64,000 nt of DNA from Hymenolepis diminuta (GCA_900708905.1 CAADRB010000019.1:2019161-2083160); one strand, 5' to 3'. Positions 50,180 through 61,016 are shown, numbered from the stretch's first letter. A program made the numbers and translations. Notes: generated by a model not told the origin, from the sequence alone.

Positions 50180-51216
50180 TAATCTCTTCACAATCTTTCA
50201 GACAGACGGGCAACTGCAAAACTCATCACTGATCATTTTGTCTGGCCATCTTGCCGCAAGGACATCGCAAATTGGACGAAGACTTGCCAAGCCTGCCAAC
50301 GAGCGAAAGTTGATAAGCACACTAAAGCCCCACTCGGAACATTTCCACTGCCGGATTCCAGATTCGATCACGTCCATATGGACATTGTTGGTCCTCTCCC
50401 ACTCTAATGGTTTCTCCTACCTCCTAACATGTGTCGACCGTTTCTCTCGATGGCAAGACGCTTTTCCTATGCGTGACTTGGCTGCAGAAACCGTCGCCAG
50501 AACCTTCACAGAGAGATGGATCGCTACATACGGTGTCCCTTCCACCATAACTACAGACCGCGGAACACAATTTAAGTCTCAGCTCTTTTCGGAACTAACC
50601 AATCTCCTCGGAACCAACCGGATTCGCACAACTGCCCTATCATCCACAGGCTAACGGCTTGGTCGAACGTTTCCATCGTCAACTGAAAGCAGCCCTTACC
50701 GCTCATTGTACACTTGAAAGATGGACAGAAGCCCTTTCTTTGGTCCTCCTTGGTATTCGAACAGCAGTCAAAGACAACCTTAAATGCTCCGCCGCAGAAA
50801 TGGTATTTGGAGTTCCTCTCAAACTCCCTGGCGAGATTCTATCCCCTTCTAACAATTCCTTTTGGTCAAACCCTCTAAATTATGTAGAACGTCTACGCTC
50901 CCACATGTAAAATCTACAAGCCCTCCCCACCCGCTCTGTCTCCAATCCCACTTTCATTCCCACTGATCTAAAAACTTGTTCCCATATCTTACTTCGCCAC
51001 GACGCTGTCCGTAAGCCTCTTCAACTGATTTATGATGGCCCTTTCAAGGTCCTTCAAAGAGGTGAAAAGAATTTCACTATCCTTCAAAATGGCAAAGAAT
51101 CTGTTGTTTCTATGAATCGCGTAAAGCCTGCCTACCTTAACAAGCTACTAACTGAAAACGCTCCTCCAGTGTTTCATCCAAACTTTCCTGCAAAGGAAAC
51201 AGAAAAATCAATATAA
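50180..51216 (+). pseudogene. Integrase domain, broken
   Basis: The Cys half of the HHCC zinc finger (CQACQRAK region, about 50290) and the first catalytic Asp (DIVGPLP) are in one frame. TCVDRFSRW and the second Asp region (TTDRGTQF) are in another, and the NGLVERFHRQ segment with the catalytic Glu is in a third. Frame breaks lie near 50395-50405 and 50630-50655, and a TAA is at 50908-50910. The C-terminal segment stays open to the TAA at 51214-51216. Confidence 0.9.
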
Positions 51217-51222
51217 GTTACT

Positions 51223-51950
51223 TGTAGTGGAAGGCATGTACGTTTCTCAGGTCATTATAAGGTTTTGAAATGATTATCCACTATTCTTCCTTCAAATTCC
51301 TTCGGTTTCTTCGTCTACTTCCCACTACCTCCCGAAGAGTAAGATATTTAGCTTAAACAGGACAATTACACTTGGACCAATTCACATCCAGAAATTTGTG
51401 TCGCCTTTACGTACCTCAAGGCTGGGAGGAGGCTGAAGGATAACTCTCTATGCATTTTCAGAATTACTTTTTATTCGCATTCTCTATGAAAATACTTCGG
51501 TTTTTCGTTGACGAAACTGGAGTGATGTCTTTTGTGTCCTTATGACGCATAACCCCTATCTACTATGTCTAGATGCGTCCATCGATCTCTCCCTTTCTTC
51601 TATAACCGCCTCGTTTCACCTAAAAAGTACCTCTGCGCCCCTGTTCTCGCAAATCCTTACCCAAGTGGCTCTTATAAAGCTATCTTTATTTTCCACTCAA
51701 TAATAACACACGCTTGTCAGTTATCAGCTCCTATGCTCCTTGCTCATCTTCTCTCTTCCTCAGCACACTGCCCTCTCTATCTCCCTTTCTCTCTCGCTCT
51801 TTTCAAACTCGTTGCGGCTTCCTTGAATACATTTTGGTCTAATCAACTCTTGGTGTTCTGCTCCACGATTGTTGTTAGATCTTACTCAAACTGCTGTGAA
51901 TTGGTAACTGTTATTGCCATTGTAATTTGGTAACTGTAAATCGTTAGCTG
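51223..51950 (+). repeat. Candidate 3' LTR of the gypsy element
   Basis: Starts TGTAGTGGAAGG just after pol and a purine-rich tract (51192-51207). It contains a TTATAAAGC box and a pyrimidine-rich tract. About 51443-51870 is clearly related to 61937-62320. The 3' end was not fixed; around 51950 is an estimate. Confidence 0.6.
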
Positions 51951-52955
51951 TTATCTTAGCTTCAATAACTTATGAAAACAAAATCCTTGATAATATAAAA
52001 TTAACATCTAGAATGACTATGCTCTCCAACTACTCAATTAAACTTAGCCTCAAGTAGATCAGGATATTCTAAAATATGAATATTAATTTGACATTTTGGA
52101 ACCAAGTTTCTCGAATTTCGCTCACTCCTTCTTTCAGTAGTTTCGATATTTAAAACTATCTTAATCATTTTTATCTCGTCCTATCCACTACAGACTGTAA
52201 CTAGTATATGGGCTTAATAGTTATGTATGAGAACCGGGGGTACTGAATCTGAAGTTATCAAATAGGTCGAATATTGATCAGATCGTCATTTGATGAATAC
52301 CACCATTACACACCCTAAACAATTGCTTTAACATGATTACCAAGTGCACACACAAAATAGTTACATTAAAAGAACTTTTAAACAACGTTACATCTGCATA
52401 TCTGAGAGGTCTGCTCCAACAACAATAAGCAGGCGTAATTTTCCAAAAAGTAAAATATTATAAGTAATTCACTCTGAATGAACACGACTTAGTGAGCTCT
52501 ACTAATTAAAAAACTTCATCTACCCCAGCTCTACTATGTCAAGTTCTGTATGCTGCTTAATATCATGTTAAATCACTCTGCACCCCTAATTGTCGAAATC
52601 TAATCGAATTGAATTGGTATGATTGATCGTCATGATTAAAAACCGATGATAAGTTCTGAACATCTTAGACAGGCATTTATTCCAAATCAGGAAACAAACC
52701 ATGAAATTCGAATTTTCGAATGTGAGCTGCCTTATTAGTAAACATCATGTAACCAGAATCCAAAATCAAGCGAAGTAAGACTCTTATACCTCGAAATTAC
52801 TGTCGATATCTTTCGACCCCTTATCCTTTATTGACGTATTGTCAATCCATTTGAGTTACTTCCCGCAATTAAAAATGGCAAATAATGATAATGGCATTTA
52901 AAACTACATGTATTAGTGAGATATAAAAAACTAATTAAAGCTAACAGCAATGTGG
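51951..52955. other. Right flank of the retroelement / 3' region of MGST3 copy 2
   Basis: AT-rich with no gene seen. A minus-strand AATAAA (plus 52827-52832) lies about 125 nt beyond the MGST3 copy 2 stop and is the likely polyadenylation signal. Confidence 0.5.
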
Positions 52956-53753
52956 TTATATGAGATTTGGTGAAGATTTCAGCATTGGACAACAACCTGG
53001 CTGTCTGAAACAGAAAAAACATATAATAATCTTAAAGTGTATCTTCTCCATTTATTGAAAATCTAAGGAATAAGTAGAGTAATATTGCTGAAGAAAAAAC
53101 GAATTTACCTAATGCTAGCATAGAGATGGGCACTGCCGAAAAAGGTGTTCACCAGCATTAGAAGCATTAATGCCATCATGCCAACCATTCCTCGACGGCG
53201 TTTACTTGGATCTTTTAAAAAGAAATTAAAAGTTTAATTTCCAAAATGATAAAGGAAGTAAATAAAATAATGATGACATATATATGCGCACCACCACTTA
53301 TATAGCCCTTATAATAACAAATACGTCCAAAAAGATAGACGCTGCCCAGAAACGTTGCTCCAACCTAAACTAATTATCAATGAAAAGAGTACATACTGGA
53401 CAGTAAAGACCTCCGATGAATAATCCGGATAAGAAAAAGGGAATATTTTCTAGGCTGAAAAGTGTTAATAAATTTCTTTGTAAATACTCACTAATTCTGG
53501 TGAGCTCTCTGTATGCAGTTAAATTCCATATTTGTTGGATGATACATATTAGGAGCCTAAGCGAAAGTGTAATGAGAATATAACTAAATACAGGAAAATC
53601 AATCGCCCGTCGAGCCTTCATCACACGACCCCCGAGGAAGAGATGTACCGCAAAGCTACCTACTCCTACGAGAATAACTCCTCCGTAATAACGAGGAAGA
53701 AGGACCGGAAATGAATAAATACTATCGAAGCCGATTTTAGACAATTGAGCCAT
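52956..53753 (-). CDS. MGST3: Microsomal glutathione S-transferase 3, copy 2 (six exons)
   Basis: Minus-strand exons: 53592-53753, 53492-53556, 53397-53454, 53292-53364, 53109-53211, 52956-53004. Introns are 35, 37, 32, 80 and 104 nt, all GT/AG and phase-consistent, giving 169 residues. It reads MAQLSKIGFDSIYSFPVLLP at the N-terminus, then GGVILVGVGSFAVH, ARRAIDFP, EFNCIQRAHQNYLE (intact MAPEG glutathione-site motif), FIGGLYCP and GYISGDPSKRRRG. Exons 1-5 have exactly the same lengths as in copy 1, and the proteins are about 60% identical by eye, showing a tandem duplication. The last exon (QPGCCPMLKSSPNLI) aligns with that of copy 1 (CPDACLKPNFM), which supports splicing rather than stopping at the TAA just after the exon 5 donor. 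Confidence 0.92.
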
Positions 53754-55484
53754 CGTATACTGTTTTAAAGTGTTTTAAAAATATTCCCAATGACCTTGAT
53801 GAGTTGGAGAAGGCCAAAATAAGCACTTAAGGTAACTATTTTCAAGTCTTATCAAGTTAAAACCATTGTTTGTTATTTCAAAATTCGGAATGTCTTATTT
53901 CTATCATATTTTATCATTGTGTTATATTTGCGAGTATTATCAAGATATATATGTGAAAATTTGATGGAAAAAGTATCGAAAAAGGAATTTGTACTGAAAA
54001 TAGATATATTAGTGATTGGAGTGATCATTTAATTACAACGCGTAGCTATTGAAAATAAATTTAATTTACTTTCTTTTGCCGCAAATGCGTGTGCTTCTGT
54101 TATGTCTACCAACAAAGTTATTCAGAATAGTCCAAACTGAGGTGCTGCTCATGCAAGAATTAACTAATGTACAAACACCTAAGAGCAGTAAAGAAAGCCA
54201 CATGCTATCACTACATGAAAGGCTGCTATCCACAGAGACATCTTGGCAAGTCAACAGTTCTTTTTCCAATTTGAGTTTCCAATGTTCTAAGTACTTTCTT
54301 CCATTTCTCCTCATCTGCAGAATCGGCATAGACTCAGCAAAAAGAGAGTTTCAGATGGTAATACAACCACTGCCTTGATGCATAGGGGTAAATCTCAGTC
54401 ATCAGCTGACACGTCATTTTCGAAAAGCATTCCAATAGACCTCTTTTACAACCTTGTCTCACCCGCAAGTACATTTCGGAAAAATGTCAACAAAAAAGCT
54501 TATATACACTTAAAAATGTTTTAAATGTTTGTAAGCAGATCGAACGGCATTTCTAGCACCACAAAGTCATGCTGATATTTCACTCATATTCTCATGATCA
54601 TTCCCCATATTCATCCTTGGAGAACGGTAACAACGCAACTACGAGCCTTTAGAAAATATATCTCCTCTAAATAGGATGAAACTGACTACATGGCACAAAA
54701 TAATGGTTCAAATCACCATTCAGAGAGGAAGAGATGTAACTAACAACAAATGATGTTTGAACTGGTGGATAGTTGAAAGTTCCGGACGGAAGCAATTATA
54801 TTTTTCTCCCAACTCCTATTCAATATTCTACTAAGGGTTCCCTATAAAAAATTTTCCTTCTTGGATCTCTTACCGACTCCACTCTACTCGGTGAGTAATC
54901 GGAAGGGTCAAAGTAACATTTTATACGATTTTTAAATTCTCTACGCTGACTCGTGGTCCTGCTTGCCATTGCTATTCAGAAAATTTCTTATGAATTTCGC
55001 TTATCCTACATATATAAAAAAATTCTACTAATTTAAAATTTACTATAAAATTCTCTTGTGTAAAATTAATGATAAAAAAATGTACAAAACATTTTTAGTT
55101 CAATTTTTTTCTAAAAGTCCACTTCTTATTCTATGGTGTTCAGATTCTGCATTTTCTATTTTGTTGTCATTGATGACAATCATTTTTTTTCTCATCTCAA
55201 ATTAAAATCTGAAAAAATATATGTTAAAATGATAAAAATAATTTGTTAGCTTCCTCCTTTTAATCAAAAGTCCTCACTAGTAATCTAAGATCATTTTATT
55301 CTAAATATACTAACTCAGTAAATGCTCGCTTAGATTTTTGCCTAGATATATGGTTACTTCTTTTTCATTTGTATACCGTTTAAAACTGTTTAATTTGGAA
55401 TATATTTATATTATTATATTGGTTTTTATGTTTGATATTTGAATCTTTTTATGGGTCACCGGGAATTTCAAATTTTCGTCCGCA
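53754..55484. other. Intergenic region with a possible minus-strand gene fragment
   Basis: Apart from the candidate exons at 54066-54332, this is AT-rich sequence. It contains the presumed promoter of MGST3 copy 2 (minus) and of Sm D3 (plus); no promoter motif could be pinned down. Confidence 0.5.
54066..54332 (-). CDS. Candidate last two exons of an unidentified minus-strand gene
   Basis: Exon 54240-54332 reads YADSADEEKWKKVLRTLETQ then IGKRTVDLPR. A 61-nt GT/AG intron (acceptor CTGCTCTTAG) would join it in frame to 54066-54178 (VCTLVNSCMSSTSVWTILNN to CGKRK and TAA). A longer unspliced minus frame through the same region is a competing reading. More exon-like pieces (RSIGMLFENDVSADD near 54.43 kb) lie upstream. 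Not recognised. Confidence 0.25.
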   Translation of the reverse strand, partial: SMPILQMRRNGRKYLEHWKLKLEKELLTCQDVSVDSSLSCSDSMWLSLLLLGVCTLVNSCMSSTSVWTILNNFVGRHNRSTRICGKRK

Positions 55485-55919
55485 ATGTCTTCTGTTGGTG
55501 TTCCAATCAAAGTTCTTCATGACGCGGAGGGTCATGTGGTAACATTAGAAACTATTACTGGCGAGGTGTTTCGTGGTAAACTCGTCGAAGCCGAGGACAA
55601 TATGAATGTTCATATGCAGGACATTATAATGACCGCGAAAGATGGGAAAACCTCAAGCCTTCAGAATGTGTACATAAGAGGCAGCAAGATAAGGTTAGAG
55701 TTAGTTCACATATACATCGTTTTAGATTTTTAATTTTGCCAGATATGTTGAAGAATTCACCAATGCTAAAAAGACCTCCTGGTGCTAGAGGATTGGGAAC
55801 TGGCAGAGGAAAGACCAATATTAATCGCGGAACAAGTAAGGCTGTTTATTTTGTTATTACCCCTTTTAGCCCATTCACGTGCTCGTCCTTACCGCGGCGG
55901 CCCTTCTATTCGTCGTTAA
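55485..55919 (+). CDS. SNRPD3: Spliceosomal small nuclear ribonucleoprotein Sm D3
   Basis: Exons 55485-55693, 55726-55835 and 55870-55919, with introns of 32 and 34 nt (GT/AG, phases 2 and 1), give 122 residues (human 126). The Sm1 motif ([24 protein letters not shown]) and Sm2 motif ([19 protein letters not shown]) are nearly identical to animal Sm D3, so identity is firm. Sm D3 is one of seven proteins of the ring around the Sm site of U1, U2, U4 and U5 snRNA, assembled in the cytoplasm by the SMN complex. The C-terminus has only a few RG/GR pairs ([15 protein letters not shown]) for arginine methylation, fewer than in vertebrates. Ignoring the first intron gives a false stop after [14 protein letters not shown]. 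Confidence 0.96.
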
Positions 55920-57186
55920 ATTGTGAAATAATTTGTAAAATATACGCTTTTATAAAAATGTTTTCTACCAAATGTTCTGTCTTTGCCCCATGCATCACTT
56001 TGTTTTCATAAGTTTATCCACTTGGGCGTGTGTTTCCTCGTGTAACTCTGAGTATTTACATTATATCGGTGTTATCATAATTAGTATTTTTTCTATTGAC
56101 ATCGGATATAGTCTGTCTGTTCCTTTCTGTTTGAAATGAATATAATTAACTTGCATTTATCATGTCAAATTTAACTAATGGATGCTTAATCTCAGGGCTT
56201 GTTGACATCGTTTGAATTTATCATGCGTTTGTTATCTATAGGGTTTGCAGTTTTCATATTCATTCTGAAGTCTTGTATTTCTTATCACTTGCGTTTTGGT
56301 AGAGGTTTCGTGTTCCTCATTATATACTCAGATAATACCATTTCACTAACCTGATATTCTGAGATTAGTCGTAGGGATGATTCGCTTGATGTGCCTTCGA
56401 TATCATATTACTACTTTTTTATCAGTAGAACGATTAAAGCGGAACTAGAAATGTATTGCCTGATTGATTTGTGCGAAAATAGTATTTTTCCCTACTGCCC
56501 GTGCTCACTTGGTTTGTTAGCGTGATTTAATAGTATGCTTTTTAAGTTCGGTAGATATTTCTGATATCAGCACGCTTAGTGTAAGCTCTCAAGTTTGTTT
56601 TAAGATTCGTCTTCAAAACTCGTTGCACCGGTGAAATCAATTTAGAATTACTGTCACTATTGGCGTGACATCTTCAAAGCTACTCTTAGAGAAGGTAAAC
56701 ATAGGATGATTGTAAGATAGTTAACGTAACAATAACCATTTACAGGGTTAAGAGAATTTTGTCATGTGTGAATCTCGAAGATAAAATAGCGGACGTGTTG
56801 ATTGTCTTTCATTCGTCCTGCCTAGAATGTCAAGATCAGAATTTGTTCACCTGCCTCTTATTAATGATAATGTGAGAAATGTTTTCTAAATTAGGATATA
56901 AGATATAATGAAAAGGAAGGTTGGCCAAAAATCAAGAGAATAAGCACCTGTTTGAAGTAGATGGCTACCTTTCTTTATCGTATCATGGGTTGTGATTGAA
57001 TATATATCAGACTCGAGCTTTCCTTTCAGTTACTAAATGTCCATGTTGGTCTGCCTGCCGGCAGTTGTGTTTCTTTACTGTCCAGCAAGATAGCTAGTCT
57101 GTCCTACTTTCAAAGTCTCAGTAGCATCGTGTTTAGTGGCCTATAATAAGCATAACATACGTGCGCGGAACCGCCTGCAAAATGTA
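55920..57186. other. Intergenic region, no gene seen
   Basis: Sm D3 3' UTR and spacer up to the mariner-type element. No recognisable features. Confidence 0.6.
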
Positions 57187-58499
57187 CAGGGTGCGTAAGG
57201 CATCTGGGGACGCCTTAAACACTTTTAGTAAAACAGAAAATGAAATTGCTAATGGCTGAAACTTACCATTTCTTGTAACAAAACAAATAAACATATATTC
57301 TATATTTCCTACTTCGGCTTCTATCACCATCTCAAATCCAGTCCGCCAGCTACTGACTACAAGCTTTCATCAGGTGGTCTTTATTCATATCCTCCATTGC
57401 TCGAGCTATTGCTTCCATGAGGGAGGATTTGGTGCTATTGGGAGGTTTAGTAAATTCTTTTCAACCAGCTCGCTCCCCTCTCTCCCACGCCCCCAAGCGT
57501 AATAATCGAAAGGATTAAGGTCTGGTGAGTTAGGGTACCATAAGTTTGGTGTGACATGATAATGAAAATTCTCGACCATCTACTCAATCCTGGGTTTTGA
57601 GAGCTTTATGACATGAAGTTGAATTTTGGAAGACATAGGGCCATCCTCCATTGGCTACGCCGTCTGTCCAAGGCGGTTTAAAAACAATGGTTTGAAGAAT
57701 CCTCACATGGGCATCTGCATCTGCTTTGACTCTAAGGCTCTGTGGAAATAATTGGGGAGTCATGATGGGCCTCTTTCCCACTGATAACACCGAAAGCCAC
57801 TACTATTGCTGGAAATTTCATGCACATAACGGCTGGAACTTCCGTGAGGTCCGCCCGCATATAGCCAGCCATCTATCATTTCTTCGATTGACTTTTTCAT
57901 CCTGGTAGAAGTTGCTTTCGCGGGAGAAAAACCAAAGACGCTCCTCCTCTACTGGGTATTTCAATTTCTTTAAGAGTCCTTTTACACGCATTAAACGATT
58001 CTCTCAAGTCGTTTTTGTCCACATTAACTGACCTCGCCTGAAAAGAACGTATGATTTGTATCCGAGGTTTTGATGAATAACATTCCTTATTCCTTCAAAC
58101 ACGACGATTTTTGACAAGATGTCGCGTATTGACCTCCCGCGATTTTCGTCCGTAATGCCATGCGCTCTTCTCACAAACTCAGGTGTTCTGAGTGAGTGAG
58201 TCAGCAGAGCGTTGAAAATGCTGTTTTCTTGACCTCGAGGCGGCCAGTTCATCTCCATTGTGTTCATTCAGCAGCTCCTTTCTAACTTTGCAAAAGAAGG
58301 ATGTGGCAACTTTTAGACATCTTGCAATCTCTAAATGGCTGTGTTTCGCTTTTATAGACACTATTTCAGTTATCCTTTCATTTCATTACTTATAGTCGTA
58401 TCAGCCATGCGATCTTTTGATAAAAAAAATAGATTAATTATTATCAGGCTAGTTTAAATTACAAAAATATAAGTGGCCTCAGATACTTTTCGTGCCCTG
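57187..58499 (-). mobile_element. Degenerate mariner/Tc1-superfamily transposon, full length
   Basis: 1313 bp with imperfect terminal inverted repeats. The left end (plus) starts CAGGGTGCGTAAGGCATCTG and the right end (minus) starts CAGGGCACGAAAAGTATCTG, 15 of 20 identical. TA dinucleotides flank both ends (57185-57186, 58500-58501), the target duplication expected of this superfamily. The length is typical of a mariner. The transposase lies on the minus strand, broken by frameshifts and stops. Confidence 0.92.
57500..58400 (-). pseudogene. Mariner-type transposase, broken
   Basis: Recognisable pieces in order on the minus strand: RGRSIRDILSKI with NVIHQNLGYKSYV (helix-turn-helix), a VNRRNDRWL segment, FPQSLRVKADADAHV, GWPYVFQNSTSCHKALKTQD and, in another frame, NSPDLNP. 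The catalytic triad is damaged: the SDEK-type Asp reads SRES, the second (QQDSAPSHKA-type) Asp reads Asn, and only the Asp of the SPDLNP block is retained. The gene cannot encode an active enzyme. Confidence 0.88.
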
Positions 58500-58501
58500 T
58501 A

Positions 58502-59846
58502 ATTTGACAAATCATTCTGACAACCTCATAATTTAGAAATCTTAGTGAATCCCAAACGTGTGTTCATTTTCATTACTGGCTATCCATTCGATTGAATCTG
58601 TGGACGAAAATTGACAATTTCATTTGGTAACCCAATTATTTTCTGGAAAATCTTCTGCTAATGCTTGCCCATGGAAAATAATTTCCTAAATGTGGGTTTA
58701 TTTTAGGCCGCAAGCCTGTTTTTTAATTTTTTATCTTGAAGGTCAAGGTTAAGAGTAAAAGTACGAGACCGTGGATTTAATAAGTTCAGATATAAATTCA
58801 ACAAAATATTCAGGTTATATATTAGGGAGATTAATTTGGGCCTAACAGCGATTTAAATGTTAAAGTTTGAAAAAAATGCCTATAATTAAACTTCTCTTTT
58901 AACTTAGTATTTGCTCTTACTTACTTGGACAGCTAACTAGTTTCATCTGCTTCCTTAAGTGGATTTGTCATTTATACTCTAGTGTTTACAAGGGAATTTA
59001 AAAAACGCCATTTAAAGATTATGAAGAAAATAAATACTATGTAAGATGCATCGGTAAACACATCAATACAAACAGAAAATTCTGAAACGTCTCTTATAAA
59101 CTCACTTATTATCTGTCATTAGCTGTCACATTTCGTCCCAGGAGCCTTAAACAAATCTGTGAAAAGACTCCGAAGAAAATTAGACCCAAATCGCAGAATA
59201 ACTGTCAAAATATGATTATTATAATCTTGTAACAATCCTGTGGTTTTGAGTGATTACAAGTTTTCTGTGATGAAAATTGAAGTATTTGCCTTAAGATTTA
59301 TCTAACTAGAATAAAATACTGTCAACTACTTGCAACTAATTTATTACGTTGTTGATATCGTAATCTTCATGTAAAATGGGACAGATCTACTCACTCCTAT
59401 CACGCTTGCACTGACTGACATTTGATTTTGTATTATAATTTCCTACCTGAATCGTGAATCTTTGGAATTTCTTCCCGAGTTTTTCTTAGCCACCTTGTAT
59501 CTTTTTCACTATATTTTCGATCTAAGATTAACATGGCCTCACTAGAACAAAATTTGCGTAGACCGTTAACTTTAACACGCTAAAGCAATGTAAATACAGC
59601 TATTCAAAACGGTTTTGAGGATTATTAAAAATCTTTATAAATATCATTACTAGCAGTACTGCTTTCACTTTATTATCCAAATACTCATCAATCAAATTTA
59701 AATCTATTCCATATGTCCTCAAAGCTTAATTGATTTTTTCCAAAAGCTCGTAAAATTGGCCTGCATGTATTCAAAATTAAGACAACGTGCTGTCAATCGA
59801 TAATCTACGCGTTCAGGATACGGCGAAGAACTTTGCGAATCTAAAA
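58502..59846. other. Intergenic region, no gene seen
   Basis: AT-rich, with no ORF worth noting. Its right end is the upstream region of the PP1-like gene. The reading frame of that gene is open back to a TAA at 59778-59780, so a short upstream coding exon cannot be excluded. Confidence 0.6.
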
Positions 59847-60965
59847 ATGGGTGACTTAGAGCTGAATATATCTCGAAAGCAGATGTTGAAGAAGGTCGAC
59901 CATCTCATCGAACGTTTGGAAGACTACCAAGTTCTTAAGGGCGAATATGCTAAGTTATCTGAAGTAGAATTGACTCAACTCTATTGTGTTATGCCAGACC
60001 TTTTACTTGAAGATAATATTGTTATAGATCTCGATCTCTCAACACCTCTCTATATTATCGGAGATTTCTTCGGCCAATTTGGAGATCTTCTGAGGATGTT
60101 CAAACTATTGGGCTATCCCCCCGAAAAACGATATCTCTTTCTTGGCAACTATATAAATCGTGGTGATCGATCAACTGAAACAATCACCTATCTCTATTCT
60201 CTGAAATTAAGATTCCCGAAGCATATTTATCTTCTCAGGGGTAATCATGAATGTCAGCATGTATCTGAAAACTACGGATTCTATAATGAATGTGCCACAC
60301 GTTTTACTGGCAAACTTTGGCAACCCATTGTGAGAACATTTGACCATCTTCCACTGATTGCAATAATTGAGGAGAAGATCTTTTGCTGTCATAGTGGAAT
60401 GTCCCCAAACATTCAGCGTAAGGGTATTTCAAATCTTCAGGAATTTCGAGATTATTTGGAGAAGACTATCTCTAGACCAACGGAGATTGATACGAATGTT
60501 CTAATGACCCATTATACATGGTCTAATCCTGATCCTGATATAGAAGATTGGGATGAGAATCCAGCTGGACTTGGATATCTCTACGGTCCTTCTGTGGTGA
60601 AGGAGTTTTGTGAACGTCTCGGCATTCAACAGATCATTCGATCGAATGAGTATTTCGAAAAGGGATATGACTATTCCTTTGGTGGAAAAATTCTGACCAT
60701 ATTTTCGGCTCCAAATTATCTTGGAACTTTTATTAATAACGGAGCAATCGTAGAAATGAGTAAGGATCCAATCTCGCAGGAAATTAAACATCACATCAAA
60801 ATAATCAAGCCGATTATGGAGTTGAGAACTAAAAAGACGGGTCAGATGAATATTGCCATAAAATATGCGGCTGAAATTGAGGAGGACCCGAATAATAACT
60901 ATTTAAAAGACGACCTGAAGAAAAAACAACAGAGAAGTAACATAAATAACTCAGAACATGAGTGA
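59847..60965 (+). CDS. PP1-like serine/threonine phosphatase homologue, probable pseudophosphatase, intronless
   Basis: A single exon of 372 residues from the first in-frame ATG (59847), which sits about 70 residues before the GDxxG motif (about 60 in PP1). The PPP fold is clear throughout (LYIIGDFFGQFGDLLRMF, RYLFLGNYINRGD, YLLRGNHE, KIFCCHSGMSP, FSAPNY) and is closest to PP1. Key residues are changed (PP1 numbering): H66 to Phe (F75 here), D92 to Asn (N101), H248 to Asn (N267), D95 to Asn (N104), R221 to Ala (A240). D64, R96, N124, H125, H173 and Y272 are kept. Three of six metal ligands are gone, including the metal-bridging Asp, so catalysis is unlikely while binding partners may remain. 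The C-terminus has an extra charged tail. The open frame without decay implies selection. Absence of introns suggests a retrocopy origin. Confidence 0.93.
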   Translation: MGDLELNISRKQMLKKVDHLIERLEDYQVLKGEYAKLSEVELTQLYCVMPDLLLEDNIVIDLDLSTPLYIIGDFFGQFGDLLRMFKLLGYPPEKRYLFLGNYINRGDRSTETITYLYSLKLRFPKHIYLLRGNHECQHVSENYGFYNECATRFTGKLWQPIVRTFDHLPLIAIIEEKIFCCHSGMSPNIQRKGISNLQEFRDYLEKTISRPTEIDTNVLMTHYTWSNPDPDIEDWDENPAGLGYLYGPSVVKEFCERLGIQQIIRSNEYFEKGYDYSFGGKILTIFSAPNYLGTFINNGAIVEMSKDPISQEIKHHIKIIKPIMELRTKKTGQMNIAIKYAAEIEEDPNNNYLKDDLKKKQQRSNINNSEHE

Positions 60966-60993
60966 ATGCTTGTTTTGTAGATTGTTCAAGTTA

Positions 60994-61016
60994 AATAAAA
61001 TAGATAATGAAATAAA
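60994..61016 (+). other. Polyadenylation signals of the PP1-like gene
   Basis: AATAAA at 60994-60999 and again at 61011-61016, only 29 and 46 nt after the stop codon. This supports a functional transcript with a very short 3' UTR. Confidence 0.6.

Larger units (their letters stand above)
48650..51950 (+). mobile_element. Degenerate Ty3/gypsy LTR retrotransposon (CsRn1/Kabuki-like)
   Basis: A pol region in the order reverse transcriptase, RNase H, integrase (Ty3/gypsy order) is followed by a candidate 3' LTR. The coding frame is broken by several frameshifts and stops, so the element is dead. Wording such as [12 protein letters not shown] and [13 protein letters not shown] is typical of the CsRn1/Kabuki lineage known from flatworms and insects. 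Gag and the 5' LTR were not recognised. It sits between the two MGST3 genes on the opposite strand. Confidence 0.93.

Noticed and set aside
53105..53107. TAA as the true stop of MGST3 copy 2 without a sixth exon
   Set aside because: Both paralogues have a donor-like GTAA here and a downstream acceptor leading to similar Cys-containing tails. Kept as an alternative isoform only.
59787..59846. Start of the PP1-like protein at GTG 59787
   Set aside because: Nuclear genes of animals start at ATG with rare exceptions. The first in-frame ATG (59847) gives an N-terminus of about the PP1 length.
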